A program made the translations under genes and the position numbers. A stretch of 64,000 nt of DNA, taken from Bdellovibrionales bacterium. Its GTDB lineage: Bacteria > Myxococcota > XYA12-FULL-58-9 > SYDY01. Each line of letters starts with the position of its first letter. Position 1 is the first letter of the stretch. The notes beneath the pieces were generated by a model. That model was not told where the DNA came from, searched no databases, and saw only the letters and a list, made by a program, of their open reading frames with translations. Positions 19,437 to 28,917 of this stretch are shown here, piece by piece. The stretch lies in assembly GCA_005801425.1 (NCBI GenBank), contig SYDY01000089.1, positions 1-64,000 of the forward strand, given 5' to 3'.

Positions 19437-20719
19437 CCTGCCCCCAAGATCCAATCACGCGCAATGACCATATCACTGTCCACATGGGCAAGGCGCCATG
19501 TTTGCGACAGCATTGTAAAGAGAAACATGCCACTGTCAAAGGCATACGATGCCTCAAGCTGAGCCCCTGTTGCATCGTCCAAATTAAAGACACCCGCCGC
19601 ATTTTCAATATGGCGTTTGAGCCACAAAGCACGCACTTGCCATTTCGGTTCAACCCATGCGGCATACAAGGCCATGGTGCCGTAGTCGCCCACTTTCACA
19701 GAGCCCAAAAGACCGGTCCGAAAACGTCCCGCACGTAAATCAAATTGCCATCGTGCCCAATGGCCGCCTGGAACTTCCACATCGCGCTGTGAGAGACCGG
19801 CGTATCCGGCACGCTGCACACGATCGGAAGCGTAGGCCATGCTGAAATAGCCCGGCACGTAGCCATCTCCTGAGAGCACATATTCAAGCTGAAGCGTCAC
19901 ACGATCAATGGGCTTGGCCTGCTCAAAGGTCCATTTCACACCCAAATGACCGCCACCGCCCATACCAAACAGCCCCGCGCCTAAACCAAAAAACTCCACG
20001 GTGTGACGCTGACTTTTAAAGACGGCAACCCCTAAGCCACCTTCACCTCCCCACAAAGCACGATCACCTTGAAGGCTCGGTGCATGGGCATCTGCGGCGA
20101 GACTTCCTATCAAACGCAAACGGTGATTGGGATCCTTGCCTGCTGCCGACAAGGGGGAAATTTCACCCGCAAACCCAAGCAGTCTTGGCGCAACAATGCT
20201 ATCGATCATGAACGTAGTGCCACCATGGGCAAATTTCCCATCCATGCGAAGACCTGATTTCGAACGTAAAAAATCAAGGCGGCCTGTGTATTGCTCGATC
20301 AAAGATCCGTAATGAAAACTCTCTTGGGTGAGCGCACCTGCATGCAAACGCAATTGATCTTTAAAAAAAACACCGTCATATGTTTCAAGGATCCCCGCAT
20401 AGGTTTCTGGATCACTCCACCGATTGAGCATCACACCGGGACTGCCCGGCTCATTATTACTAAAATTAAACATCAGCGGTATCGACAATGCCAAAGATCC
20501 CAAACGCCCACTGCCTTGCAGTCGAGGACGCACCAAAGCGCCCCAATACACATGGGCTTGCCCGAACCCCGATTGCACAGAAGCCTGCCATTCGGCTTTA
20601 TTGGCTGCCTCTGCGACATTCGCTTGCAAAATAAAAAAAAGAGAGAACAGCAACGTCAGCGTAGGGGCGGTTCGCGAACTGCCCTGTAAGTATACGCAAA
20701 TTCCGCACGGGCGCTTCAC
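19418..20719 (-). CDS. Predicted outer-membrane beta-barrel protein
   Basis: 433 residues from a GTG at 20719. The signal peptide core LLFSLFFILQANVAEA is followed by Ala-rich, alternating hydrophobic strands and aromatic-rich ends (WRLAHVDSDMVIARDWILGA), as expected for an outer-membrane barrel; no family is recognised. The first ~20 residues are encoded by the palindromic repeat at 20661-20732, so the present N-region was probably supplied by repeat insertion. A TTG or CTG start just before the hydrophobic core is possible. Last gene of a minus-strand run after the nitrilase (gap 34 bp). Confidence 0.6.
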   Translation of the reverse strand: MKRPCGICVYLQGSSRTAPTLTLLFSLFFILQANVAEAANKAEWQASVQSGFGQAHVYWGALVRPRLQGSGRLGSLALSIPLMFNFSNNEPGSPGVMLNRWSDPETYAGILETYDGVFFKDQLRLHAGALTQESFHYGSLIEQYTGRLDFLRSKSGLRMDGKFAHGGTTFMIDSIVAPRLLGFAGEISPLSAAGKDPNHRLRLIGSLAADAHAPSLQGDRALWGGEGGLGVAVFKSQRHTVEFFGLGAGLFGMGGGGHLGVKWTFEQAKPIDRVTLQLEYVLSGDGYVPGYFSMAYASDRVQRAGYAGLSQRDVEVPGGHWARWQFDLRAGRFRTGLLGSVKVGDYGTMALYAAWVEPKWQVRALWLKRHIENAAGVFNLDDATGAQLEASYAFDSGMFLFTMLSQTWRLAHVDSDMVIARDWILGAGYAFGG

Positions 20720-20732
20720 GAAGCGCCCCTAC
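20661..20732. repeat. Paired GTAGGGG/CCCCTAC palindromic element overlapping a gene start
   Basis: Begins GTAGGGGCGGTTCGCGAACT and ends CTTCACGAAGCGCCCCTAC, with ~30 bp between the halves, the same head-to-head design as 3278-3364. It spans the apparent start codon and signal-peptide n-region of the outer-membrane protein gene. Confidence 0.8.
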
Positions 20733-20753
20733 AACAAACAAACGCAATCAAAA

Positions 20754-21599
20754 TCACGATATTTTCCCCGCCATCATCGCAGACCACAAGCGTGCATGTT
20801 TCAACGCAGGCAGCCGCTCCCTCACATCGTTAAGGCTGTTTCGATCACACGCAGCAATAGCAATCCCTTCACCTTCGCTGGCTTGGGCAATCACCACACC
20901 CCAAGGATCGACCACCATACTTTTTCCCCACGAGATCCGTTTATCGTTGTGCCTGCCAACTTGCCCGGGCGCAACAACGTAGCATTGGTTCTCAATGGCA
21001 CGGGCACGCAGCAGGACTTCCCAGTGATCTTTACCGGTGTGAAGCGTAAACGCCGCAGGCACCAGCAACACCTCCGCACCCTGCTCAAGCACTGCACGCC
21101 GATACAATTCCGGAAATCTGAGATCGTAGCAAATGCTCAAAGCAACACGCCATCCCTGCACATCGATCACCGAGCACGCAGCAAGATCGCCCGAACACAC
21201 ATCGACCGATTCTCGCATCACTTGCCCTGGACCCAGATCAACGTCAAAAAGATGAATTTTGCGATAGGCGGCAATCACATCGCCCGAGGGCCCGATGGCG
21301 GCGCATGTGTTAAACATTTTTCCGTGATCAGCCATTTCGGGTAAACCACCCAGAATACATGTCACGCCGTAACGCGCAGATATTTCACGAAATGGATTTA
21401 TAAACGAACTTTTCTCCAAGGATTGGGCGTGTTTTTTTGCTTCACCTTCCCCCCCTAGAAAACCAAAATTTTCAGGCAAAACAAGAAGATGCGCACCCCG
21501 ATCGATTGCACGCATCACAAGCGATTTTGCACGATGTAAATTGTCTTGAACATCCGATGTGGATGTCATCTGAACAGCGGCCACAATCAATTCACTCAT
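20754..21599 (-). CDS. Nitrilase-superfamily amidase (Nit-like)
   Basis: 281 residues. The catalytic triad is visible: Glu in LPENFGF, Lys in YRKIHLFDVD and Cys in SICYDLRFPELYR. Downstream RARAIENQCYV and the WG.S.vvdPWG segment are typical of the Nit1 branch, whose members hydrolyse deaminated glutathione or other omega-amides in the cytoplasm. The ATG at 21599 gives the canonical MSELIVAAVQM start; a GTG-like extension of three residues is less likely. It lies 12 bp after the histone-like gene and is probably co-transcribed with it. Confidence 0.85.
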   Translation of the reverse strand: MSELIVAAVQMTSTSDVQDNLHRAKSLVMRAIDRGAHLLVLPENFGFLGGEGEAKKHAQSLEKSSFINPFREISARYGVTCILGGLPEMADHGKMFNTCAAIGPSGDVIAAYRKIHLFDVDLGPGQVMRESVDVCSGDLAACSVIDVQGWRVALSICYDLRFPELYRRAVLEQGAEVLLVPAAFTLHTGKDHWEVLLRARAIENQCYVVAPGQVGRHNDKRISWGKSMVVDPWGVVIAQASEGEGIAIAACDRNSLNDVRERLPALKHARLWSAMMAGKIS

Positions 21600-21611
21600 A
21601 CACGCCACGTA

Positions 21612-22556
21612 TCAAATATCGTCCTCGAAATCCTCATTGTCGCCATCGAACTCATCATCATCATCATCATCGACAGGGATGATCTGCGGAACCACTTTAA
21701 ATGCTGCCGTCAGATAGTCAGGAGGCGTGTAATCTTCCGGCGGAGGAGGCGCATCCTCTTCCAAACGTTTTTTTCCAACAGGCATAGGACGTTCATGATG
21801 CTGCTGTTGTAGTTTATCCATGGAAAACTGTCCCGCCACAGGCAACGAGCGCGGAACTTCTTGATTCACGCGACGTGGGGCTATGGTTCCTTCGACCACG
21901 GGCTGCGCGGGTTCCGAACTTCGTCGAATGGGAACGGGCTCTGGTACGCCAAGTGACAACGATTTACGATCGCGCGGAGGCGGACGAAGTGGTTTTTTTT
22001 GTTTGTCCAGTGGATTTTCTGCACGTGGCTTTCCAAATCCTTTGCCTCTGCGCAATCCAGCATTCTCTTCTTTTTTGATCGCGGGCTCTGGCATCGACTC
22101 TTCATTGACTGCTGGCTGAGGCACCGGCTTGGGCGCTGGTTTGACCACAGGCTTTGGCTCCGGTTTCAACGTTTGCTTCGCCGCGAGCTTCGGTGCTGAT
22201 TTCGCCTTGCCTGCAGCGGCCGACGCCTGTTTGGCGATAACCACAGGAGTTTTGGGTTTGGCAATCGCCGTCGGCTTGGCCTTGGACTTGCTCGAAGGCG
22301 GTACGCTCTTCTTCACCGATGCCAATACAGGTTTTGCAGACGTTTTTTTAACAGGTGACGGTGCTACTCGCTTGGGTACCGGTTTCTTCACAATGACCTT
22401 TTTGGCGACAGCTTTTTTCTTTACGCTTTTTGAGGCACTTTTGCTGGCAGGTCGTGGATCAGCTTTTTTGACCTGTTTTGATTTGGGTGCCTTCACCACG
22501 GCTTTTTTTGGGGCTTTGCCTGTTAATTTTTTAGAAACTTTTGCATGGCCGGCCAT
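21612..22556 (-). CDS. Lys/Ala/Pro-rich histone-H1-like protein with acidic tail
   Basis: 314 residues of low complexity. Residues 1-~170 are Lys/Ala/Pro rich (KKAVVKAPKSKQVKKA style), resembling bacterial H1-like DNA-binding tails. The middle is Pro/Arg rich. The C-terminus ends in VDDDDDDEFDGDNEDFEDD, a strong acidic patch. There is no signal peptide. GAGGG precedes the ATG at 22556 with good spacing, so that start is preferred over one 18 bp upstream. It probably binds nucleic acid, with the acidic tail modulating contact, but composition alone cannot prove it. Divergent from the GGDEF gene. Confidence 0.6.
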   Translation of the reverse strand: MAGHAKVSKKLTGKAPKKAVVKAPKSKQVKKADPRPASKSASKSVKKKAVAKKVIVKKPVPKRVAPSPVKKTSAKPVLASVKKSVPPSSKSKAKPTAIAKPKTPVVIAKQASAAAGKAKSAPKLAAKQTLKPEPKPVVKPAPKPVPQPAVNEESMPEPAIKKEENAGLRRGKGFGKPRAENPLDKQKKPLRPPPRDRKSLSLGVPEPVPIRRSSEPAQPVVEGTIAPRRVNQEVPRSLPVAGQFSMDKLQQQHHERPMPVGKKRLEEDAPPPPEDYTPPDYLTAAFKVVPQIIPVDDDDDDEFDGDNEDFEDDI

Positions 22557-22633
22557 GAGATATCCCTCGCACAACGCATAATGACAATCACAACGTCCTT
22601 AGCGATAGATTCAGCACAAGCCAAGCTTTTCGC

Positions 22634-22657
22634 ACAATTTGCTCGTGCTCAAATTGT
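22634..22657. promoter_or_regulatory. Inverted repeat between divergent genes
   Basis: ACAATTTG-8 bp-CAAATTGT, a perfect 8-bp inverted repeat in the 139-bp gap between the histone-like and GGDEF genes. It is operator-like in size and symmetry; no regulator can be named. Confidence 0.4.
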
Positions 22658-22695
22658 ACCCGGCCCCGAACGACGCTACACTAATACGCATTCCC

Positions 22696-23655
22696 ATGAT
22701 AGCCAAAAGTAAACATCGTGTTTTGGTGCTTGGATCTTCCGACGCAAGTGTCACCCAGCACTGGCAGCTCCCTCATATATCACTGTGTCGAAGTACGGAG
22801 GGAAATATTCCCAACGAGACCTTCGACGCCATCATCGTATCGCCTCCTGATCAAAAAACGCTTGAGCATTGGTTGCAAACCATCAGCGAGATGGCCAATC
22901 ATGATCCTGTCCCCACCTTGCTTTGCGTCAACAACCAAGATCCCTTGGCTTTGTGTTTGCCTGGACGCCATCTCGATGGTTATATCGACCCGTCTTGGCC
23001 CATGGCACTCATTGAAGCTTATATCGAATCGGCCTTTCATCGGGTACTTGCCGGAAAAAATGTCGTCGAAATTCAAAAAGTTCTCCTCAGCGAGGCCCAT
23101 GGAAACCTGGATCAGCTGCATCAACTGGCTGCGCATGACGATCTCACGCAGCTTTACAATAGACGTCAATTTGAACGCATCATCGCCAAAGAGCATGCAC
23201 GATGCGAACGTTATGAGAGAACTTATGCGCTTTTGTTTCTCGATTTGGATGGACTAAAGGCTGTTAACACACAATACGGACATATTGTGGGCGGCCAGGT
23301 TCTCGTGGCAGTAGGCAACACGATCGCACTCCATACCCGTGGATCCGATACTGCATTTCGTTTCGGAGGTGATGAATTTGTCATTCTGATGGTGGAAGGC
23401 AACAAAAAAGGTGCCACCTACCTTGCCAATATATTATGTGAAGCCATCCGCCTGTTGTCTATCGAAGTACCCGGCGGCCAAGTGTCTGTGACTGCAAGCA
23501 TCGGGATCGCGGCCTATCCCGACGATCATCCCGATGCCAACGGCGTCGTCCACGCCGCCGATCTCGCGGTATATGAAGCCAAGGCCCGTGGAAAAAACCA
23601 AGTGGTGATCTACGACAACAGTTTAGCCAGCACGACGGTTGATCCGCCCCCTTGA
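22696..23655 (+). CDS. Diguanylate cyclase (GGDEF) with N-terminal receiver-like domain
   Basis: 319 residues. The first ~120 form an alpha/beta domain (HRVLVLGSSD ... FDAIIVSPPDQ) that resembles a receiver but lacks an obvious phospho-acceptor Asp pair. The GGDEF domain (~150-310) has DDLTQLYNRRQF, LFLDLDGLK, the intact active loop RFGGDEF (224-228) and an RGSD inhibitory site five residues before it. It should make cyclic di-GMP and be product-inhibited. The ATG at 22696 is chosen over a TTG at 22639 because the latter lies inside the operator-like inverted repeat. The 3' end overlaps the convergent PaaK-like gene by 33 bp. Confidence 0.85.
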   Translation: MIAKSKHRVLVLGSSDASVTQHWQLPHISLCRSTEGNIPNETFDAIIVSPPDQKTLEHWLQTISEMANHDPVPTLLCVNNQDPLALCLPGRHLDGYIDPSWPMALIEAYIESAFHRVLAGKNVVEIQKVLLSEAHGNLDQLHQLAAHDDLTQLYNRRQFERIIAKEHARCERYERTYALLFLDLDGLKAVNTQYGHIVGGQVLVAVGNTIALHTRGSDTAFRFGGDEFVILMVEGNKKGATYLANILCEAIRLLSIEVPGGQVSVTASIGIAAYPDDHPDANGVVHAADLAVYEAKARGKNQVVIYDNSLASTTVDPPP

Positions 23656-24525
23656 TGCAGATCTTATAATTTCAAAAATTTGTGTGAATTCCCGATCCGT
23701 TGCGTCACCCACGGCATGCAATCCCGTGTCGTAACGAATACGAGGCGTTGCGTAATTAACAAGATCAGTAAGAACCAAATGCTCATCAAGGATTTCAGCC
23801 GCCACATGACTTAGCAATAGCTCTGGCGTTTCCTGATCCCGCTTCGCTATGGATGTAAAACCTTCTGAAAAACAGACCACCGATGTGATCGGGGCATGCC
23901 AAGCCTGCTCAAACACTGCCCGATCTTCTGCATGCAATGGCCCATCCAAGCACAATACCCCACGCACATTGCTGGATGGAACACGTGCTTGCGCAAGCAG
24001 CCATTCCAAAGGGCCAACCAAAACAATAGGTCGTTTATGTTGTAGGGACGGTTCGTGAACCGCCCGCCCCAAGTTCGTTGGTATCAAATCCATCAACGCA
24101 CGAATAACATTGCGCGTTTGCATGGTAGGCGTCACAACGCGCATCCCAAAAGAATAGCCGGTGCGCATCAACCAATATAAAAGCCCTGCTGTATATTTCG
24201 ACCACGCAACAGCATCCAGTCCAAGCAATCCCCATGCGTGAATAGCTGGAAGCAACCGCATATTTTCACGTTCTTCTTGCAAGGTAGCATGTTCAAGTAC
24301 TGGCATTTTCTGGAGCCAATGGCGCGGCACACCGTCTATCACACGCACCCCTGATCGGTAATGGGTCACCTTGGCCACCGCTTGGGTCAAAATCCAACAC
24401 AATGCTTTGCGCTGCACTTCTTCGTGGGCATCTTGATTTAATTTTTGCCTGGCCTCAAGCAACCGCCATTCAGCAAGCACCGACGTATGATGCAAAAACT
24501 CCCAGATCCGAAGCCAAAAAACCAT
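23623..24525 (-). CDS. Short, degenerate PaaK/CapK-like adenylate-forming protein
   Basis: 300 residues, against ~430 for phenylacetate-CoA ligase-like proteins. The N-terminal WRLLEARQKLNQ helix and the C-terminal LVLTDLVNYATPRIRYDTGL match the family (usual form VVTDL.N...P.IRYdtGD). The Ser/Thr/Gly-rich ATP loop expected in the middle is not found, and the final catalytic Lys subdomain is absent. It carries an in-frame palindromic repeat (24042-24070, encoding ~GRAVHEPSLQHK). It may be catalytically dead, or act on a carrier substrate in an unknown way. Divergent from dapE. Confidence 0.45.
   Translation of the reverse strand: MVFWLRIWEFLHHTSVLAEWRLLEARQKLNQDAHEEVQRKALCWILTQAVAKVTHYRSGVRVIDGVPRHWLQKMPVLEHATLQEERENMRLLPAIHAWGLLGLDAVAWSKYTAGLLYWLMRTGYSFGMRVVTPTMQTRNVIRALMDLIPTNLGRAVHEPSLQHKRPIVLVGPLEWLLAQARVPSSNVRGVLCLDGPLHAEDRAVFEQAWHAPITSVVCFSEGFTSIAKRDQETPELLLSHVAAEILDEHLVLTDLVNYATPRIRYDTGLHAVGDATDREFTQIFEIIRSASRGRINRRAG
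24042..24070. repeat. GTAGGG palindromic repeat inside a coding sequence
   Basis: GTAGGGACGGTTCGTGAACCG... is a diverged single-half copy of the family seen at 3278-3364 and 45246-45296. It lies in frame within the PaaK-like gene, adding about ten residues without a stop. Confidence 0.7.
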
Positions 24526-24596
24526 GTTTTGGGATTAGCACCAGATGCTTCTTTTCGCACATTGCTTGCATAATCGCCCCATGCCATAGTTCGCCC

Positions 24597-25724
24597 ATGG
24601 ATCCCGTGCTTGCATTGACACAAGAACTTATTCGTTGCCCATCGGTCACGCCTGACGATGCGGGCTGCCAACAAATCATCGCAAACCGACTCAAATCCGT
24701 TGGTTTCAAATGTGAGCATCTGCGCTTTGGTGTTGTGGATAACCTGTGGGCAACCTATGGCAATGACGGGCCTCTTTTTGTTTTTGCAGGACATACCGAT
24801 GTCGTCCCGCCTGGGGATTTAAAAGCATGGCACACGCCGCCTTTTGATCCAATCATAAGCGATGGCATGTTGTTTGGCCGTGGCGCCGGCGAGATGAAAA
24901 GCGGATTGGCTGCCATGATCGTTGCGGTTGAAACTTTTTTAAAAAATCATCCCGCCCCAAACATACGCATTGGATTTTTGATCACCAGCGATGAAGAAGG
25001 CGACGCACAAGATGGCACCAAACGTGTGATAGACACCCTCGTCGCACGCGGTGTTACCATGGATTATTGCATTGTCGGCGAACCATCATCAAGCAACATA
25101 TTAGGCGACACCATCCGCATCGGACGCAGAGGATCTTTATCAGGAATACTAACGGTACAGGGCATTCAAGGCCATGTGGCCTATCCCCACCTTGCCGACA
25201 ATCCTATTCATCGTCTATCCCATGCGGTTTCCGCACTCACAAACAAAACATGGGATCATGGCAACGATGCCTTTCCCCCCACATCGTTTCAAATATCCAA
25301 TATTCACGCCGGTGATGGCATCGAGAATGTCATTCCAGGTACCGCCGAAGCGCGTTTTAATTTTCGATTTTCCACAGCATCCAGTGAAGCTTCACTTAAA
25401 GCACGCACCGAAGAGATCATATCCCAGCATATCGACAATTATCGTATCAACTGGCGCCTAAGTGGAAACCCATTTTTAAGCAAACGCGGAAACTTAATCG
25501 AAGCTGCCACGTCTGCTATTCAAAAGATTTCTGGGATCACGCCCGAACTGTCCACCGGCGGCGGCACATCCGATGGACGTTTCATTGCACCCAACTGCCC
25601 CGAAATTCTCGAACTCGGTGGCATGAATACAAGCATTCATCAAATCAACGAACATACCCGTGTTTCAGATCTTACAAAGCTCGCGGATATGTATTGTTAT
25701 ATTTTAAACAATCTCATGGTGTAA
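24597..25724 (+). CDS. dapE: Succinyl-diaminopimelate desuccinylase
   Basis: 375 residues, equal to the E. coli enzyme. DapE removes succinate from N-succinyl-LL-2,6-diaminopimelate in lysine and peptidoglycan synthesis, using two zinc ions. Metal-site motifs: His66 in FAGHTD, the catalytic TSDEEGDA, YCIVGEP and the late NTSIHQINE. The bridging ligand, normally Asp in RGA.DMK, reads Glu99 here (RGAGEMK, codon GAG), an unusual conservative change. The ATG at 24597 fits family length and the start MDPVLALTQELIRCPS; an upstream frame to 24402 is not needed. Divergent from the PaaK-like gene. Confidence 0.9.
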   Translation: MDPVLALTQELIRCPSVTPDDAGCQQIIANRLKSVGFKCEHLRFGVVDNLWATYGNDGPLFVFAGHTDVVPPGDLKAWHTPPFDPIISDGMLFGRGAGEMKSGLAAMIVAVETFLKNHPAPNIRIGFLITSDEEGDAQDGTKRVIDTLVARGVTMDYCIVGEPSSSNILGDTIRIGRRGSLSGILTVQGIQGHVAYPHLADNPIHRLSHAVSALTNKTWDHGNDAFPPTSFQISNIHAGDGIENVIPGTAEARFNFRFSTASSEASLKARTEEIISQHIDNYRINWRLSGNPFLSKRGNLIEAATSAIQKISGITPELSTGGGTSDGRFIAPNCPEILELGGMNTSIHQINEHTRVSDLTKLADMYCYILNNLMV

Positions 25725-25748
25725 CTCGTATCTAACACAATGGCGCGC

Positions 25749-26885
25749 TCAATACCCAACGCGATCAATAGTTTCCGCAATCTCAAGAGCACTTTGACCG
25801 TTCTCGTTGTCCAAAATAAGGATATGTCCCATCTTACGTCCAGGTAAGGGACGTTGCTTACCGTAGAGATGAAGACGCGCTGAGGGGTGCGACAACACTG
25901 TGTGCCAATCAGGTAGGCCATCTCGCCAGAGGTCGCCAAAGAGGTTTATCATAACAGCCGGACGCAACAGAGAGGGTGCCCCCAATGCCAAACCGCAAAT
26001 CGCCCGAATGTGTTGCTCAAACTGGGATGTTGCGCATGCACCGAAAGTGTAATGACCGCTGTTGTGGGGGCGCGGCGCAATCTCGTTGACGAGCAGACCA
26101 CCTTCCTGCGTCACGAACAGCTCGACGGCCATCATACCGACGTGACCCAATGCGGATGCAATGCCAGCGCCGAGCGCCTCCGCTTCTGCCCAGAGTGCTG
26201 CTGAGAGTGTCGGCGCGGGTGCCTGGGTTGTATGGAGGACGTGGTGACGGTGAAGGTTTTCGGCGATTGGGTAGAAACGCATATTTCCGCTGAGATCGCG
26301 AGCCAAAAGAACGGAGATCTCCTTGCCGAAGTGGATGAATGCTTCGAGGATAGCCGGACGATAATCGATCGCTCCCCAAGCATCATCAAGATCCTCCATT
26401 CGATCTATCTTTACTTGCCCCTTTCCGTCGTAGCCCGATTGCCGCGTCTTGAGGACACATGGAAATCCCACGATGGCTGCGGCTTCGCGCAGGCTCTTGG
26501 CATCCAACACCAAAGCATACTTTGGCTGTGGCGCACCTTGGCTTTCCAAAAAACGGCGCTGTACGCAGCGATCCTGGACGATGCGCAGGATGCTTGCTGC
26601 AGGGCGAACAGGCTTCATCGTTTCGAGCCACTCCAGTACTTCGGCGGGAACATGCTCTGTATCGATGGTGATGACGTCACTTCGTGCAGCCAAGGCCTCG
26701 GCGGCGGTTCGATCAGCGAACTCACCTTCGATACAGAAATCCGCCACCTGCGCAGCCGGTCCTTCTCTATCCGGATCGAGCACGCCGATCCGGTAGCCCA
26801 TGCGTCTGGCTTCGAGAGCCATCATGCGAGCGAGCTGCCCGCCACCAATGATGCCGATCGTTCCACCCGGCTCGATCACGCTCAT
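25749..26885 (-). CDS. purK: N5-carboxyaminoimidazole ribonucleotide synthase
   Basis: 378 residues of ATP-grasp fold. It starts with the [16 protein letters not shown] nucleotide motif; [14 protein letters not shown] and the late [15 protein letters not shown] are PurK hallmarks. The reaction is AIR + ATP + bicarbonate giving N5-CAIR in purine synthesis. The start overlaps the purE stop by 4 bp (ATGA), indicating translational coupling. Last gene of the bicarbonate-linked operon. Base composition seems richer in G+C than flanking genes. Confidence 0.95.
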   Translation of the reverse strand: MSVIEPGGTIGIIGGGQLARMMALEARRMGYRIGVLDPDREGPAAQVADFCIEGEFADRTAAEALAARSDVITIDTEHVPAEVLEWLETMKPVRPAASILRIVQDRCVQRRFLESQGAPQPKYALVLDAKSLREAAAIVGFPCVLKTRQSGYDGKGQVKIDRMEDLDDAWGAIDYRPAILEAFIHFGKEISVLLARDLSGNMRFYPIAENLHRHHVLHTTQAPAPTLSAALWAEAEALGAGIASALGHVGMMAVELFVTQEGGLLVNEIAPRPHNSGHYTFGACATSQFEQHIRAICGLALGAPSLLRPAVMINLFGDLWRDGLPDWHTVLSHPSARLHLYGKQRPLPGRKMGHILILDNENGQSALEIAETIDRVGY

Positions 26886-27376
26886 AGCGTTTCCTCGAGA
26901 ACAGCAGCGGTCTGCCGCGCACGGAACGCTTTAAGGCGCTCACGAAGCGCTGGATCGCCAAGCGCAAGGACAGAAGCTGCCAAGAGCGCGGCATTCGCCG
27001 CTCCAGCCTCGCCGATCGCCAAAGTGCCGACCGGCACTCCTTTGGGCATCTGCACGATAGACAGCAGCGAATCCAAGCCCTGAAGCGCTTTGGACTGAAT
27101 GGGTACGCCGAGCACTGGAAGCGTTGTTTTCGACGCCGCCATCCCCGGGAGATGTGCTGCGCCTCCCGCGCCTGCGATGATCACCTGGATGCCGCGCGCT
27201 TCTGCGCTACCAACGTATTCAAAGAGAGAATCCGGGGTTCGGTGCGCCGACACAATCTTCACCTCGTAGGGAATGCCAATCTCCGAAAGCATTTCAGTGG
27301 CGCGCTGCATCGTTGGCCAATCACTCTTGCTTCCCATGATGACCGATACGCGCGGGGCCTCTTGTATTTCTATCAT
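26882..27376 (-). CDS. purE: N5-carboxyaminoimidazole ribonucleotide mutase, class I
   Basis: 164 residues. Class I PurE signature: [19 protein letters not shown] and [11 protein letters not shown]. It moves the carboxylate of N5-CAIR to give CAIR, working directly after PurK. It overlaps purK by 4 bp and lies 14 bp after the SulP gene. The pairing with purK is universal, but its place behind a transporter and a carbonic anhydrase is not. Confidence 0.95.
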   Translation of the reverse strand: MIEIQEAPRVSVIMGSKSDWPTMQRATEMLSEIGIPYEVKIVSAHRTPDSLFEYVGSAEARGIQVIIAGAGGAAHLPGMAASKTTLPVLGVPIQSKALQGLDSLLSIVQMPKGVPVGTLAIGEAGAANAALLAASVLALGDPALRERLKAFRARQTAAVLEETL

Positions 27377-27390
27377 TTGAAAACCTCTAT

Positions 27391-28917
27391 TTAATTACGT
27401 GGCGTGCGCCACATGTGGTAGCGACGATTAAGTTCATCCCAGTTGATGATCACTTTGCCACCATTGTTGCGATGCTGTGCCTCCCAGCTCATCAGCAGCT
27501 CAATCGTCGCATGGTCCAGGTGATCAAGTTCATCAAACTGTACGCGTAATTCACGACTCGGAGATACACGGTCGAGTGCCTCCGCGATGTCGGGTAAGGC
27601 AAGAAATGAGGCGGATCCCCGAAGGCGCATTACGGTATGGGGGCTTTCCGGATCATCCTCCATAATGACTTCGAGACGGGATAGCCGATAGAGAAGCTTT
27701 CCAACCGCGATACCGAAGCCCACCAGAACCCCTGTCAGGAGATCCGTAGTAACGATCGCGCCGATAGTGATGAGGTAGATCGCCACCTCGCTCCGGCCAT
27801 ACCGGCGCAACTGTGTGACGACCGCCGGGTTCACCAACTTGTACCCCGTATAGACGAGGATCGCCGCCAGGCTTGATACAGGGATGAGCCGCAGCAGCTG
27901 CGGAAACGTCACGACGAGCAACAGGATCCAGGCACCGTGGAAGATCGCGGAGAGACGCGTACGTGCCCCTGCCTGAACGTTGGCGCTCGATCGCACGATG
28001 ACACCAGTCATCGGGAGTGAACCGAGGAGGCCACAAAGTGCATTACCGATGCCCTGCGCCGCCAACTCGCGGTTGTAGTTCGTTCGCGGGCCGTGGTGCA
28101 TACGATCGACTGCCGTTGCGCAAAGAAGCGTTTCGGCACTGGCAACGATCGCAAGTGCCAAAGCGGCCAACCAGATCGTCGGGCTTCCGAGTTGCCATAG
28201 ACTCTCCACCGTTGGCAAGATTGCCTCCGCCGCAAGGCTGTCGGGCACGGATACATGGGCGATGGGAAATTGAAAAACGTTGGCGACCACTGTGGCCACC
28301 ACCACGCCCACAAGAGCACCAGGGATCATTTTTAACTTCTTCGGCGCTAGCTTGGTCCAGAGAAGCAGAGAAATGATCGTAATGATACCGATGAGCGCCG
28401 CTTCCTCGTGCGGTAAGTCACTGTTCGGTACGATGCCATTCCACAACGCTTCGGGGATCGAGAGCAGGTTCTTGATGGCGCTTCCCTTGGGTTTGTCGTC
28501 CACCATGACATGGAACTGGCTCGTGAAGATGAGCACACCTATCCCGGCCAGCATCCCGTGGATCACCGAGGGCGGAACCGCACGAAACCAGCGGCCACCC
28601 TTCAAAAGGCCCGCAATCAACTGAAGAATGCCTGCAACGAGAACGATAATCCCAAGCATCTGGAGACCATGCTTCTGCACCAATTCTAAGACGATGACCG
28701 CGAGACCTGCCGCCGGCCCGCTCACCTGGAGCGGCGAGCCTTGAATACACCCTACAACGAGCCCGCCTACGATGCCCGTGATAAGGCCGAGGGCCGGTGG
28801 GACACCCGAAGCAATCGCGATCCCCATGCACAGGGGAAGCGCGACGAGGAATACCACCACTGAAGCAAGTGCATCCGGAACGATTTTACTCATGAGATGA
28901 TCTGCCCCTTTCTTCAT
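27391..28917 (-). CDS. SulP-family anion (probably bicarbonate) transporter with STAS domain
   Basis: 508 residues. About a dozen hydrophobic segments form the SulP core ([16 protein letters not shown] is the conserved anion-site region), followed by a cytoplasmic STAS domain at ~430-500. SulP proteins carry sulfate, bicarbonate, chloride or dicarboxylates. The carbonic anhydrase gene overlapping its start by 4 bp (ATGA) and the bicarbonate-using neighbours favour bicarbonate, as for BicA. A second ATG at 28893 is an alternative start. Substrate is inferred from context, not from residues. Confidence 0.8.
   Translation of the reverse strand: MKKGADHLMSKIVPDALASVVVFLVALPLCMGIAIASGVPPALGLITGIVGGLVVGCIQGSPLQVSGPAAGLAVIVLELVQKHGLQMLGIIVLVAGILQLIAGLLKGGRWFRAVPPSVIHGMLAGIGVLIFTSQFHVMVDDKPKGSAIKNLLSIPEALWNGIVPNSDLPHEEAALIGIITIISLLLWTKLAPKKLKMIPGALVGVVVATVVANVFQFPIAHVSVPDSLAAEAILPTVESLWQLGSPTIWLAALALAIVASAETLLCATAVDRMHHGPRTNYNRELAAQGIGNALCGLLGSLPMTGVIVRSSANVQAGARTRLSAIFHGAWILLLVVTFPQLLRLIPVSSLAAILVYTGYKLVNPAVVTQLRRYGRSEVAIYLITIGAIVTTDLLTGVLVGFGIAVGKLLYRLSRLEVIMEDDPESPHTVMRLRGSASFLALPDIAEALDRVSPSRELRVQFDELDHLDHATIELLMSWEAQHRNNGGKVIINWDELNRRYHMWRTPRN

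Noticed and set aside
20424-21344. 306-codon plus-strand frame across the barrel and nitrilase genes
   Set aside because: Antisense to two genes with better evidence; no domain seen.
26232-27083. 283-codon plus-strand frame opposite purK/purE
   Set aside because: Long only because G+C-rich DNA has few stops; the opposite strand encodes canonical PurK and PurE.
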